Below, one piece after another: positions 26,496-35,525 of a stretch of DNA of 64,000 nucleotides. The position numbers and the translations under genes are program-made. Below the pieces are notes generated by a model. That model saw only the letters and a list, made by a program, of their open reading frames with translations. It ran no database searches and was not told the origin of the DNA. Numbering within the stretch: the stretch's first letter is position 1; every line of letters starts with the position of its first letter. The DNA is from Pedobacter nototheniae (lineage in GTDB: Bacteria; Bacteroidota; Bacteroidia; Sphingobacteriales; Sphingobacteriaceae). The stretch covers positions 1 through 64,000 of the forward strand of contig NZ_RQRS01000025.1 in assembly GCF_004335085.1 (NCBI RefSeq), in the 5' to 3' direction.

Positions 26496-27386
26496 ATGTT
26501 AAAAGGAATTCTCCTTGTATTTTTCGGTGCCTGTAGTTTCGGTATCCTCTCTACATTTGTAAAACTAGCTTACCACGATGGTTATAATTTGGGTGATGTA
26601 ACGGGTGCTCAGGCATTTTTTGGTGCTGTAATTTTATGGGTACTATTTTTTTTTCAAACTAAAACATCTGCGTACAAAGCAAAAGAAATAACTATTAAAA
26701 CTCCGTGGTGGAAAATGATGCTTGCCGGATGTTGTACAGGTTTGGTTAGTATATTTTATTATCAATGCGTAAAGCTGGTGCCCAACTCTGTAGCCATTAT
26801 TTTGTTAATGCAATTTATATGGATGAGTATTTTAATGGAGCTGATTATTTTTAAGAAAAAACCAACAGCATTGCAATTTGTGGCTATTTTATTGGTATTG
26901 GGCGGCACTGTTTTAGCAAGCGGAATGGTAGAGGCAAAGTTAGAAACCCTTAATTTAGTAGGTATTGGTTTTGGTTTACTTGCAGCACTTTGCTATGCAG
27001 GATTTTTAATGTTAAGCGGTAGAATAGGTACAGAATATCCTGTATTAAAGAAAAGTGCGTTAATGATAACTGGCGCTTGTATATTAATTTTCATAATTTT
27101 TCCACCAGCATTTTTATTTAATGGCGCATTAGGCGGAAGTTTATTAAAATGGGGTTTAATTATTGCTGTTTTTGGCACTGTAATTCCTCCATTATTTTAT
27201 GCAGAAGGTGTGCCCAGAGTAGGTACGGCACTAAGCTCTATTTTGAGCGCTGCCGAATTACCTGTTGCCATTGTTATGGCGGGATTGGTATTGCAAGAAC
27301 AGGTTTCGTTTTTACGGTGGGTTGGAGTAGCCATAATTTTATCTGCCATGATTTTGCCTAATTTAGCGTATCTCAAAAGGAAATAA
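26496..27386 (+). CDS. EamA/DMT-family transporter
   Basis: A 296-residue inner-membrane protein with ten hydrophobic helices in two five-helix EamA repeats (about residues 1-140 and 150-296). Conserved turn motifs include FGACSFGILSTFVKLAY, MQFIWMSILMEL and ALSSILSAAELPVAIVMA, the last a hallmark of the second repeat. Family members move amino acids, nucleosides or other metabolites; the substrate cannot be inferred. It is preceded by the tandem array and followed by a repeat-derived spacer. Confidence 0.9.
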   Translation: MLKGILLVFFGACSFGILSTFVKLAYHDGYNLGDVTGAQAFFGAVILWVLFFFQTKTSAYKAKEITIKTPWWKMMLAGCCTGLVSIFYYQCVKLVPNSVAIILLMQFIWMSILMELIIFKKKPTALQFVAILLVLGGTVLASGMVEAKLETLNLVGIGFGLLAALCYAGFLMLSGRIGTEYPVLKKSALMITGACILIFIIFPPAFLFNGALGGSLLKWGLIIAVFGTVIPPLFYAEGVPRVGTALSSILSAAELPVAIVMAGLVLQEQVSFLRWVGVAIILSAMILPNLAYLKRK

Positions 27387-27394
27387 TTCCGTTT

Positions 27395-27535
27395 TTTAAT
27401 ACAAAGCGAATATAGTGAAGGCGCAAAGGCGCTGAGTTTTTTTTGGATGCTCTCTGTGAAATCTCTTTCTCTCTGTGGTAAAAAGCTTCTTTTCCTTAGC
27501 GAAAAACTTAGCGTTCTTTGCGGTTAGAATAAAAA
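27395..27535. repeat. Dispersed intergenic repeat fragments
   Basis: It contains GCGCAAAGGCGC and the string CTTAGCG...TCTTTGCGGTTA, with a CTCTCTGTGGTAAAAAGC block. These phrases recur between genes in many Bacteroidota (recalled), and related phrases occur here near 21321 and 21890-21970. No gene. Confidence 0.4.
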
Positions 27536-27568
27536 ATTAAATATCTTTAAACAGCTTAATATAAAAAC

Positions 27569-28132
27569 ATGAAAAAATATACCATTTATATTCTATCCTT
27601 TATCATAATTGGTTTAGCCGCGTGTAAAAACAAAACTACCATTAACCAAAATGAAGCCGGAGAGGTAATTACTGATTATTTAAAGGCTAACCCTGAATAT
27701 AAAACCGCCAGATTTAAGTTTGGTGAAATAAAATTTAGCGGTACAAATGATTTGTTTGAACTTGGCAAGTATAAAACATTAGCCAGCAAAGGTTTGGTTA
27801 CCTTGAGTTTGAAAGAGGCAAAGAAAAAGTTTCTATCAAAGGATAGCAGCTATGTTTATCAAATTACATTAACGGATAAAGCAAGCCCCTTGGTTTTAAA
27901 ACAAGATGGTGATAAAGCCACAGTTAGGGTTATCGAATATCTTTTATCAGATGAGAAACCTGTAGATTTTGAACAGGTAAATTCAAGCACTGCTAAAGTA
28001 ACGGTTTCATTAAAAATGAAAACAACAGATTTTGAACCTTTTGATAAAGAAGCAAACAAAAACAGCAACTTCATTACCAAAACTTATAAGCTTAAGTTAA
28101 GTAAGGATGAAGGCTGGAAAGTGCAGAAATAA
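27569..28132 (+). CDS. Lipoprotein of unknown function
   Basis: A 187-residue exported lipoprotein with signal MKKYTIYILSFIIIGLAAC and lipobox Cys19. The mature part is Lys-rich and beta/alpha mixed, with no motif I recognise; a region such as EYLLSDEKPVDFEQVNSS looks like a small beta-barrel or NTF2-like fold, but this is a guess. It is monocistronic and converges with the glycosyltransferase-like gene over a shared terminator. Confidence 0.72.
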   Translation: MKKYTIYILSFIIIGLAACKNKTTINQNEAGEVITDYLKANPEYKTARFKFGEIKFSGTNDLFELGKYKTLASKGLVTLSLKEAKKKFLSKDSSYVYQITLTDKASPLVLKQDGDKATVRVIEYLLSDEKPVDFEQVNSSTAKVTVSLKMKTTDFEPFDKEANKNSNFITKTYKLKLSKDEGWKVQK

Positions 28133-28152
28133 GATTAATGAAATTTAAAGCT

Positions 28153-28193
28153 AAGCCTAATGATACTTGTAAAATGTATGGTTAGGCTTTTTT
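28153..28193. terminator. Terminator overlapping a stop codon
   Basis: An 8-bp stem AAGCCTAA / TTAGGCTT (28153-28160, 28182-28189) with a 21-nt loop and a T tract on the plus strand. The right arm is also the last codons and stop of the convergent minus-strand gene, so the same DNA serves both. Confidence 0.7.
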
Positions 28194-29033
28194 ATTTAAG
28201 AACCAGTTTTTAAATCTCTTAAAAATATCTTGCTTTTGTGGCTTCGGCTTACCATCGTGAGTAAGGTTGTTATCATAATGATTTTGCAACTCGGCAGCAT
28301 ATTTTTTCTGCTCAGCTTTAGCCCCATTTAACCTTTTTATATACTCCAAAACATTAAAATTTAAAGTGCTGTTAAATGAAACAGCAAAATATTCACTTCT
28401 AACATTCGCTTCCTTGTTCTGATTAATTTCCCTGCAACCATTCTCTGCAAAGTAATCAATGTGGAAAATTTGAGGATTTAACTTTTTCAACCGTTTAGTA
28501 CCCTTTCTTTCATTGCGCCAAGGGTGCTCATTTTTATGCAGCTGAGCAAGCAAATAGTCCTTTTTCCAAAGTGTAATTTGGTGCGACATTAAAAAGTCTG
28601 ATCTATGGTTATCTACCTCAGCCACATTTAATCCATCAATAAATATTGCAGTTTGGTTGGTTTTATAAATTTCAGTGCTATGGAGCTTAACTTGTTTCCA
28701 ATCATTTTTTATCGCTAAATCAAAAAGTTGATTGAAAAATTGAGCATCAACAGGCTTGCTTAACCACATATCTTCCTGAAAATATAAAATGTAGTCTTCC
28801 TTTATTTTATTTTTTAATAAAAAGGCAAGGCGATCTGCCCATGCACCTTTCCCTGATTTAATATTTTCAAAGTTGTTAACCGTTGTATCAATTTCTTCAG
28901 TAGCAAAATAGTAATTGCAATTGGCGTTAAAATCCCAGTTTGAAGAAAAAAAGTAATCAAAGCCTTTGTATAAAAACTCGTATCTGTCGCATGCGTGCAC
29001 CAAAAGTGCTACATTATTTGTGTTTTTTGACAT
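28182..29033 (-). CDS. Putative GT-A fold glycosyltransferase-like protein
   Basis: A 283-residue cytoplasmic protein without signal or transmembrane segment. The N terminus NVALLVHACDRYEFLYKGF resembles the start of glycosyltransferase-2-like proteins, and YILYFQEDMWL resembles an acidic DxD-like metal site. Later KLHSTEIYK and SHQITLWKKDYLL fit donor/acceptor loops of capsule or LPS sugar-modifying enzymes. The C terminus is basic. It is isolated from other envelope-sugar genes. Assignment is by resemblance only. Confidence 0.6.
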   Translation of the reverse strand: MSKNTNNVALLVHACDRYEFLYKGFDYFFSSNWDFNANCNYYFATEEIDTTVNNFENIKSGKGAWADRLAFLLKNKIKEDYILYFQEDMWLSKPVDAQFFNQLFDLAIKNDWKQVKLHSTEIYKTNQTAIFIDGLNVAEVDNHRSDFLMSHQITLWKKDYLLAQLHKNEHPWRNERKGTKRLKKLNPQIFHIDYFAENGCREINQNKEANVRSEYFAVSFNSTLNFNVLEYIKRLNGAKAEQKKYAAELQNHYDNNLTHDGKPKPQKQDIFKRFKNWFLNKKA

Positions 29034-29303
29034 TTTAAAATGGCAGATTATTTTTTTTAAAGATATAAAAATCGAAAAGCTTTGAATTAATTCAGCAACA
29101 AAAATGAAGATTATAGATTATTAATTCATTAACAAAATATTTAATCTTTCCATTAAAAGTATATTTTATAAAACATTGAGCATATAATAGAATGTTTTTT
29201 ATAACTAAAGCCTACTGAAAATATAGATTTTACAGTTTATTTTATGTGTCAAAATATGACGTTTTAGCTCATCCTTGATGCTTAAAAATAGGTGCTATTT
29301 ACG
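29034..29303. other. AT-rich divergent intergenic region
   Basis: About 270 bp between divergent genes, very AT-rich. It holds promoters for both sides. I see no tandem aptamers of a glycine riboswitch, and the gcvP leader is too short for one. Confidence 0.5.
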
Positions 29304-29311
29304 TATCTTTG
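29304..29311 (+). promoter_or_regulatory. gcvP minus-7 box (TATCTTTG)
   Basis: Exact TAnnTTTG match 24 nt upstream of the ATG at 29336. Confidence 0.6.
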
Positions 29312-29335
29312 CACGAAATTTATTATTCATACCGC

Positions 29336-32212
29336 ATGAGCTTAAATATCCATTACAAGGAAGATTTTCAAAACCGTCATATTGCGCCAAATGAGGCAGA
29401 TACTGCCGAAATGTTGCAAACTGTTGGCGTAAATTCTATTGATGAGCTAATAGAACAAACTGTTCCGCAAAAAATCAGGTTAAAACAAGCTTTAAATTTG
29501 CCTGCAGCGAAATCAGAAACTGAATATCTGAATACCTTAAAGCAAACTTCATTATTGAATAAAGTTTTCAAAAGCTTTATTGGTCAGGGTTATTACGATA
29601 CCATTACACCAGGAGTAATTCTGCGTAACGTATTTGAAAATCCAGGATGGTACACTCAATATACGCCTTACCAGGCTGAAATTGCCCAAGGTCGTTTACA
29701 GGCTTTATTAAATTTCCAAACAATGGTTATTGATTTAACAGGTATGGAAATTGCAAATGCATCTTTATTAGATGAGGGTACTGCTGCGGCAGAGGCTATG
29801 TTTATGCAATATAGTACACGTAAAAACCAGGCTGCGAAGAAGTTCTTCGTGTCAGAATTGGTTTTTGCTCAAACAATAGATATTTTAAAAACACGTGCTA
29901 ATCCTTATGGCATTGAGCTTGTAATTGGCGATCATAAAACTTTTCAACCAACTGAAGATTTTTTTGGTGCAATTATCCAGTATCCAGCTGGTAATGGTGA
30001 GGTTTATGATTACGCAGCTTTTGCTTCATCATTGCACAACCAAAATATTAAATTAACCGTTGCCGCTGATATTTTAAGCTTAACGCTATTAACGCCTCCG
30101 GGCGAGTGGGGTGCGGATATTGTAGTAGGTACAACGCAACGTTTAGGTATACCAATGGGCTTTGGTGGCCCACATGCTGCATTTTTTGCAACAAAAGATG
30201 AGTATAAACGCTCAATCCCAGGTCGTATTATTGGTGTAACTATTGATAGCCATGGCGATTATGCTTTACGTATGGCTTTACAAACACGTGAGCAACACAT
30301 TCGTAGAGATAAAGCAACATCAAACATTTGTACAGCACAAGCTTTATTAGCTATTATGGCTGGTTTTTATGCTGCTTATCATGGTCCTAAAGGTTTAAAA
30401 GCCATTGCTGAGCGTACACATGCATTAGCAATTAGCTTAGCTGCAACACTTAAAAACTTAGGTTTCGAGCAATTAAATTCAGCTTATTTTGATACCATCC
30501 GTTTCGATTTAGGCGAATTAAAAGGAGGCATCCACTCTGTATGTTTGGATAACGAAATCAATTTAAATTATACTGGCAATACAGTAACCATCTCTTTTGA
30601 TGAAACCAGCACTTTCGAAGATGTACAGCTTTTGGCTAAAATCTTTGCTAAAGTTAAAGCAGTAGCAGCAGATCAGGTTGAGGTTATTGAACAAGTAGAA
30701 ACTGTAATTCCTTCGGCTTTACAACGTACTTCTGCTTATTTAACACACCCAGTTTTTAATTCGCACCATTCAGAACATGAAATGTTGCGTTATATTAAAT
30801 CATTAGAAGCAAAAGATTTATCGCTTTGCCACTCTATGATTGCTTTGGGTAGCTGCACCATGAAATTAAATGCTACAGCAGAAATGATTCCAGTTACCTG
30901 GTCTCACTTCGGTCGTGTACACCCATTTGCGCCAGCAGATCAGGTATTGGGTTATTATTCAGTTTTTAATGAATTGGATAAATGGTTAAGTGAAATTACG
31001 GGTTTTGCGGCTATGAGCTTGCAGCCAAATGCAGGTGCACAAGGAGAATATGCTGGCTTAATGGTTATTCGTGCCTATCATCAGGATCGTGGCGATTTCC
31101 ACCGTAACGTAGCGTTAATTCCTGCTTCAGCACACGGTACAAATCCAGCTTCAGCAGCAATGGCTGATATGAAAATTGTTGTGGTTAAATCTTTAGAAAA
31201 TGGAAACATTGATGTTGAAGATTTAAAAGCTAAAGCCGAATTACATGCAGCTAATTTATCATGCTTAATGGTAACTTATCCATCAACGCACGGTGTATTT
31301 GAAGAAAGTATTGTAGAAATTTGTGAAACTATCCACGCTAACGGCGGACAGGTTTATATGGATGGTGCAAATATGAACGCACAAGTTGGCTTAACAAGTC
31401 CGGCTAATATTGGTGCTGATGTTTGCCACTTAAACTTACATAAAACCTTCTGTATCCCTCACGGTGGTGGTGGTCCTGGTATGGGTCCAATCGGTGTTGC
31501 AAAACATTTGGTTCCTTATCTTCCTGGTCACGCTGTGGTAGATATTGATAAAGGAAAATCAATTTCAGCAGTTTCATCTGCACCATGGGGTTCTGCATCA
31601 ATTTTAATTATTTCTCACGCTTATATTGCAATGATGGGTAGCGAAGGTTTAACCAATGCAACCAAATACGCCATCTTAAATGCAAACTACATGAAAGCCC
31701 GTTTAGAGCAGCATTATCCTGTACTTTACTCAGGTGCTCAAGGGCGTTGTGCGCACGAAATGATTTTAGATTGCCGTTCTTTCAAAGCTTTTGGAATTGA
31801 GGTAACTGATATTGCAAAACGTTTAATGGATTATGGTTTCCACGCACCAACGGTTTCATTCCCAGTTGCTGGTACTTTAATGGTTGAGCCTACAGAATCT
31901 GAGCCTAAGCATGAGTTAGATCGTTTCTGCGATGCTTTAATTTCAATTAAGAAAGAAATTACTGAAGTAGAAAACGGTACACTTGATAAAATTGATAACC
32001 CTTTAAAAAATGCACCACATACCGTTGCTGTAATTACTGCAAATGAATGGGAGCACGCCTACAGCCGTCAAACTGCTGCTTTCCCGCTTCCTTATGTGTT
32101 AGAGCGTAAGTTCTGGCCATCGGTTGGTAGAGTAAATGATAGTCATGGAGATCGTTCATTAATTTGTGCTTGTCCACCGGTTGAAAGTTACTTAGAGGAA
32201 ATTGTACCTTAA
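29336..32212 (+). CDS. gcvP: Glycine dehydrogenase (decarboxylating), P-protein
   Basis: A 958-residue single-chain P-protein of the glycine cleavage system, which decarboxylates glycine and loads the aminomethyl group on the H-protein lipoamide. Both halves are present. The C-terminal half carries the PLP lysine, Lys703, in NLHKTFCIPHGGGGPGMGP. The N-terminal half has the inactive-side homologous segment GFGGPHAAFFA. The ATG at 29336 is chosen over an in-frame TTG at 29309 since MSLNIHYKEDFQNRHI matches family N termini. Other gcv genes are not in the window. It ends at a strong terminator. Confidence 0.97.
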   Translation: MSLNIHYKEDFQNRHIAPNEADTAEMLQTVGVNSIDELIEQTVPQKIRLKQALNLPAAKSETEYLNTLKQTSLLNKVFKSFIGQGYYDTITPGVILRNVFENPGWYTQYTPYQAEIAQGRLQALLNFQTMVIDLTGMEIANASLLDEGTAAAEAMFMQYSTRKNQAAKKFFVSELVFAQTIDILKTRANPYGIELVIGDHKTFQPTEDFFGAIIQYPAGNGEVYDYAAFASSLHNQNIKLTVAADILSLTLLTPPGEWGADIVVGTTQRLGIPMGFGGPHAAFFATKDEYKRSIPGRIIGVTIDSHGDYALRMALQTREQHIRRDKATSNICTAQALLAIMAGFYAAYHGPKGLKAIAERTHALAISLAATLKNLGFEQLNSAYFDTIRFDLGELKGGIHSVCLDNEINLNYTGNTVTISFDETSTFEDVQLLAKIFAKVKAVAADQVEVIEQVETVIPSALQRTSAYLTHPVFNSHHSEHEMLRYIKSLEAKDLSLCHSMIALGSCTMKLNATAEMIPVTWSHFGRVHPFAPADQVLGYYSVFNELDKWLSEITGFAAMSLQPNAGAQGEYAGLMVIRAYHQDRGDFHRNVALIPASAHGTNPASAAMADMKIVVVKSLENGNIDVEDLKAKAELHAANLSCLMVTYPSTHGVFEESIVEICETIHANGGQVYMDGANMNAQVGLTSPANIGADVCHLNLHKTFCIPHGGGGPGMGPIGVAKHLVPYLPGHAVVDIDKGKSISAVSSAPWGSASILIISHAYIAMMGSEGLTNATKYAILNANYMKARLEQHYPVLYSGAQGRCAHEMILDCRSFKAFGIEVTDIAKRLMDYGFHAPTVSFPVAGTLMVEPTESEPKHELDRFCDALISIKKEITEVENGTLDKIDNPLKNAPHTVAVITANEWEHAYSRQTAAFPLPYVLERKFWPSVGRVNDSHGDRSLICACPPVESYLEEIVP

Positions 32213-32243
32213 TAAAGGAGAATTTAGAGGATTTTAAATAACC

Positions 32244-32292
32244 ATCTGCAAGTTTTGTGAATTCATTTCATAAAACTTGCAGATTTTTTTTG
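32244..32292 (+). terminator. gcvP terminator
   Basis: A perfect 13-bp stem (32244-32256 and 32272-32284) followed by eight T. Confidence 0.88.
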
Positions 32293-32301
32293 ATTAAAAA
32301 A

Positions 32302-32715
32302 TTAGCCTTTCAAAAAGAACTGCTGTGTTTTCTTATCATATTTTAATGTATACTTTTTGCCAGGCTCAGTAAAAAACTTCTGTTGCACTTTACCATTGTA
32401 GGTATAAGTTATCTTATTTAGCACAACATTATGGCTTTGAGAAATCCATTCAATTTCTAGTTCAACTTCGCCAGCGTTTACAGTAAAACCACTCATTTGT
32501 CCTAAGGCGGTTCTTTTGTACTCGTTATCCAAGCTTTGGCTTAAAACCCGATGCACATAAACGCCCTCTCGGCGTTCGCTACCAAGAAAGGCAATAAAAG
32601 CCTTTGAGGGGTTGTTTTTTAAAAAGTCGTTTAATTTTTTGCCGATAAAAAAGCCGTATGCAATGGGCACGGCGGCAACAATAACAATTAGGGTAATGAT
32701 TAATGAAAGAGGCAT
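32302..32715 (-). CDS. Small membrane-anchored protein of unknown function
   Basis: A 137-residue protein with one N-terminal hydrophobic helix (MPLSLIITLIVIVAAVPIAYGFFIG) followed by a soluble beta-rich domain ending FFLKG. The start at 32715 removes a 69-nt overlap with the upstream gene and leaves a 10-bp gap, so it is preferred to an upstream ATG at 32784. It forms a two-gene operon with the next entry. I do not recognise the family. Confidence 0.68.
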   Translation of the reverse strand: MPLSLIITLIVIVAAVPIAYGFFIGKKLNDFLKNNPSKAFIAFLGSERREGVYVHRVLSQSLDNEYKRTALGQMSGFTVNAGEVELEIEWISQSHNVVLNKITYTYNGKVQQKFFTEPGKKYTLKYDKKTQQFFLKG

Positions 32716-32725
32716 ATATTTAAAT

Positions 32726-33175
32726 TTATTGGTTACTGAAAGAGGTTCTAAGTTCAAAATCAACCATTTTGCCGTATTTATCAAGCGAAGTGGTTAAGTT
32801 TTCATAATCATCAGAACTTAGTTCGATAGTACTATCATCCGTTTTGGTGAAAATGAATTCAAATTCATCACGTTTCTGAACATATTTATAGCTTTTAATA
32901 TCTGCTAGCATTAATGTTTTTGTAGATGATCCTTTATGAATAATCATTCCATCACTATAAAAGGAAATTTTACTTTTTAAGGTATTTACCCTATCGTAGC
33001 CATACCACAAGCATAATGCAGCTATAAGTAGTACAAAAATTTTAAAGCCAGTTCCCATTTGCGCCCATACAGAAACGCTGTATCCAATGGCTATAAGCGC
33101 TACAGCAAAGGAAATAATGCAATGAACAATTATTAAGGATTTTCGACTTTTAATTTCGAATAGTAGTTCTCCCAT
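32726..33175 (-). CDS. Two-helix membrane protein with PH-like C-terminal domain
   Basis: A 149-residue protein. Residues about 14-33 and 41-62 are hydrophobic helices; the rest (about 68-145) is beta-rich and reads like a bacterial PH-type domain (SKISFYSDGMIIHKGSS, DIKSYKYVQKRDEFEFIF). Such proteins are common and mostly uncharacterised in Bacteroidota. First gene of a probable two-gene operon. Confidence 0.68.
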   Translation of the reverse strand: MGELLFEIKSRKSLIIVHCIISFAVALIAIGYSVSVWAQMGTGFKIFVLLIAALCLWYGYDRVNTLKSKISFYSDGMIIHKGSSTKTLMLADIKSYKYVQKRDEFEFIFTKTDDSTIELSSDDYENLTTSLDKYGKMVDFELRTSFSNQ

Positions 33176-33380
33176 TATCTTATGTTTTAGTTTACAATAA
33201 GCAATATTAATCCGGTTGGCGATTAAATATAGGTTTAGATATAATTAAAAAAATAATTAGTAAATGATACACTAATATATGAAATGAGCCTATAAAAAGA
33301 AGAATCTATACCGATGAAATTCTTGGTAGATACCCATTATTAGATTTTGATTTTCAGTTTTTTACACCTGAGGGGAAAAC

Positions 33381-33731
33381 TTACTCCCTGGATATTTTTA
33401 CCGCTTTCTTACCCATTTCATCGGCAATTTTTTCCAGATCATCACGCTCATTTACTTCTGTGTTTGAAGATTGTACAGCTCCTGTTGGTTTAACTCTGCC
33501 TTGCTTCTGTTGTACTACGTGCCAGGCTTCGTGAGGCAGATGATTTTCCTGATTAGGCCCCACATGAATATTAGCTCCTTGAGCAAAAGTATCCGCACTA
33601 AGTTTTTCTGGCTTGTCAGAATTATAATGAACTCTTACGTTATCCATTGATACGCCAGATAGCTCTTCTATTCCTTTTTTAAGATTGGCCGAAAGATTAT
33701 TCTCACTTGCTTTTTTAGAAGGTTTCATCAT
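33381..33731 (-). CDS. DUF4157 (eCIS core domain) mini-protein
   Basis: A 116-residue protein made almost only of the DUF4157 domain, named eCIS core because it heads many cargo proteins of extracellular contractile injection systems. The hallmark is LPHEAWHVVQQKQG with a zinc-protease-like HEAWH motif at residues 67-71. The upstream VRVHYNSDKPEKLSADTFAQGANIHVGP matches the family's conserved first half. There is no toxin domain behind it and no injection-system gene in the window. It lies 7 bp downstream of the CDP-alcohol phosphatidyltransferase gene, so both are probably one operon. Role unknown. Confidence 0.85.
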   Translation of the reverse strand: MMKPSKKASENNLSANLKKGIEELSGVSMDNVRVHYNSDKPEKLSADTFAQGANIHVGPNQENHLPHEAWHVVQQKQGRVKPTGAVQSSNTEVNERDDLEKIADEMGKKAVKISRE

Positions 33732-33738
33732 TTAATAT

Positions 33739-34338
33739 TTAACCGTTAAATAATTTATTTCGTTTAATTTCTTTCCCTTTTCGGATTTGAATGGCGTGAT
33801 AAAAACTTGGAATATCATGTTTCCACTCCGGAAGAATTAAAATAATAAGTATAACATCTAAGTGGCTAATCAATCCAACAATAAGTGTTAAGTAGAACGT
33901 AAAACCTGCCTGATTAAATCCAATTAAGCCTGTAAAGGCTATAAGAAGTGTAATACCCCATATTTTTGAAATGATGGAATGCGTACAAGTTTCTTTTTTA
34001 AACTTAATGAGGCTTATTACGTAGCAAAGTGCTTCCATCATCAGGATAATCCAGATGCCTGTTAAATTATCTTTAAGAATATCTGCTCGTAAAATCCACG
34101 TAGCAACAGCAATAGAAAGCCAAAAAATTAAGTCTGTTTGACTATCTAATCTTCTTAGTTTCTCCGTTGATATATTTTGTTTACGTGCAATAATTCCATC
34201 AAAAATATCTGTTAGCAATCCAATATACATCAGCACAACAATTAAAATTTTTGAACTTTCGCCCATAAAGTATGCAGAAGCAATAATTATTGGCGCACTT
34301 AAAAACCTGGATAAGATTAAAATTTGAGGTAAATTCAT
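33739..34338 (-). CDS. CDP-alcohol phosphatidyltransferase family protein
   Basis: A 199-residue membrane protein with about six helices. The family motif is LTDIFDGIIAR...LDSQTD. It keeps the four Asp and the Ala-Arg, but the Gly normally found eight residues after Arg is Leu, so it belongs to a side group of the family. Such enzymes move a phosphoalcohol from CDP-diacylglycerol or a CDP-alcohol. Substrate unknown. The ATG at 34338 is preferred over an in-frame ATG or alternative start up to 34362. It is followed by the DUF4157 gene after 7 bp. Confidence 0.82.
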   Translation of the reverse strand: MNLPQILILSRFLSAPIIIASAYFMGESSKILIVVLMYIGLLTDIFDGIIARKQNISTEKLRRLDSQTDLIFWLSIAVATWILRADILKDNLTGIWIILMMEALCYVISLIKFKKETCTHSIISKIWGITLLIAFTGLIGFNQAGFTFYLTLIVGLISHLDVILIILILPEWKHDIPSFYHAIQIRKGKEIKRNKLFNG

Positions 34339-34555
34339 GATTTGCGTTAAAAGATAGAGCAATATAGATGATAATTTTTATAGCTACTAATTGTTATGTA
34401 ATGTTTCGATGCACTTGTTTTAACTAAAAATTAAAAATAGCGTACAACCAATTAAACCTTCAGGATAATTTTTTAGTCTATCCACTTAATTAAAATAATT
34501 CTAATTAATTTTAAAATCTTAACATAGGTCAATAACAAGAGATAGACCATTTGCA

Positions 34556-34563
34556 TACCTTTA
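34556..34563 (+). promoter_or_regulatory. Putative minus-7 box (TACCTTTA) of the yceI gene
   Basis: One mismatch from TAnnTTTG, 21 nt before the ATG at 34585. Preceded by a long AT-rich stretch. Confidence 0.4.
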
Positions 34564-34584
34564 CAAAAATTAAAAAACCAGAAA

Positions 34585-35172
34585 ATGAAATTAAAAATCA
34601 GCTCAATCTTTTTATTAGTGGCAGTAGTAGCATTGTCAGCTTTTAAAAACCCTACAAAACCAGTTACTTACACTGTTGATGCAGCAAAATCAACCATCAC
34701 TTGGATTGGTAAAAAAGTAACAGGTTCTCACAACGGAACAATCACTTTAAAATCAGGATCATTAAATGTTGATGGTAAAAATGTTACTGGTGGTACTTTC
34801 ACCATTGATATGAACTCAATTAAAGATGCTGATGGTAGCGAAAAATTAGAAGGCCACTTAAAAGCAGATGATTTTTTCGGTACAGCTAAGTTCCCAACTT
34901 CAACTTTCGTAATTACTAAAGTTGCGGGTTCAGGTGCAAACGTAACAGTTTCAGGTAACTTAACTATTAAAGGCATTACTAAACCATTAACTTTCCCTGC
35001 AACTGTAGCAGTAAATGCTGATGGTACTGTTTCTGCTTTAGCTGGTAAAATTTTAGTTGATAGAACTAAATATGACATCAGATATGGTTCAAAATCTTTC
35101 TTCGATAGCATTGGCGACAAAGCGATTGATGATAACTTTGAAATAAGCGTGAAATTAGTAGCTAAAAAATAA
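34585..35172 (+). CDS. YceI-family periplasmic lipocalin-like protein
   Basis: A 195-residue exported protein with signal MKLKISSIFLLVAVVALSAF. The mature part is a single YceI beta-barrel (TYTVDAAKSTITWIGKKV, LTIKGITKPLTFP, DRTKYDIRYGSKSFF), a fold that binds polyisoprenoids or amphiphiles in the periplasm. Codon use is biased to common codons, suggesting strong expression. It ends before a good terminator. The presence of a carotenoid/isoprenoid set elsewhere in the window makes isoprenoid binding plausible but untested. Confidence 0.93.
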   Translation: MKLKISSIFLLVAVVALSAFKNPTKPVTYTVDAAKSTITWIGKKVTGSHNGTITLKSGSLNVDGKNVTGGTFTIDMNSIKDADGSEKLEGHLKADDFFGTAKFPTSTFVITKVAGSGANVTVSGNLTIKGITKPLTFPATVAVNADGTVSALAGKILVDRTKYDIRYGSKSFFDSIGDKAIDDNFEISVKLVAKK

Positions 35173-35210
35173 GGCCCTATCTCATCCTTGAATGATGAGC
35201 GTTAAAGGTA

Positions 35211-35243
35211 AAAGATCTCGGTGTTTGTCGAGATCTTTTTGTT
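35211..35243 (+). terminator. Terminator of the yceI gene
   Basis: A 10-bp stem AAAGATCTCG / CGAGATCTTT (35211-35220 and 35229-35238) followed by T residues. Confidence 0.85.
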
Positions 35244-35469
35244 TTTATAGTTTTTAAGATTATGAAAAGCAATTGCAGAATAATTATTAATGTTTGTTCC
35301 CGCTCTCCATTAAATCTTTTGTCTTATTCTTCGCAAGAGCTCATTATAACAGACAAAAGTATATCGCTACGATCAGGTTTAGGAACTTAATTCAATACAA
35401 GAAACTAAGGTTGCAAAGTTCCCCATTAGCTAAAGTAAGGTTTTAACTAATTCATGTTTAGTTGCTTTT
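35244..35469. other. Repeat-containing intergenic region
   Basis: No gene. An inverted pair CTTTTGTCT / AGACAAAAG (35316-35324, 35351-35359) encloses a 26-nt loop. The string CAGGTTTAGGAAC (35374-35386) also occurs in the 9737 element at 9823-9835, so this may be a strongly decayed left arm. Confidence 0.4.
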
Positions 35470-35525
35470 CTCTTTAGTCTTGGCTCTTTAGTCTTTTCTC
35501 TTTAGTCTTTCCGCTTTGGTCTTCT
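35470..35525. repeat. 14-bp tandem repeat, four units
   Basis: CTCTTTAGTCTT-type units start at 35470, 35484, 35498 and 35512 (the fourth degenerate, CGCTTTGGTCTT), exactly 14 bp apart. The array ends at the stop codon of the minus-strand MBL gene. It is strand-asymmetric (CT-rich on plus). Confidence 0.75.

Noticed and set aside
29034..29335. Glycine riboswitch ahead of gcvP
   Set aside because: The promoter box lies 24 nt before the ATG and the region has no paired aptamer-like structure.
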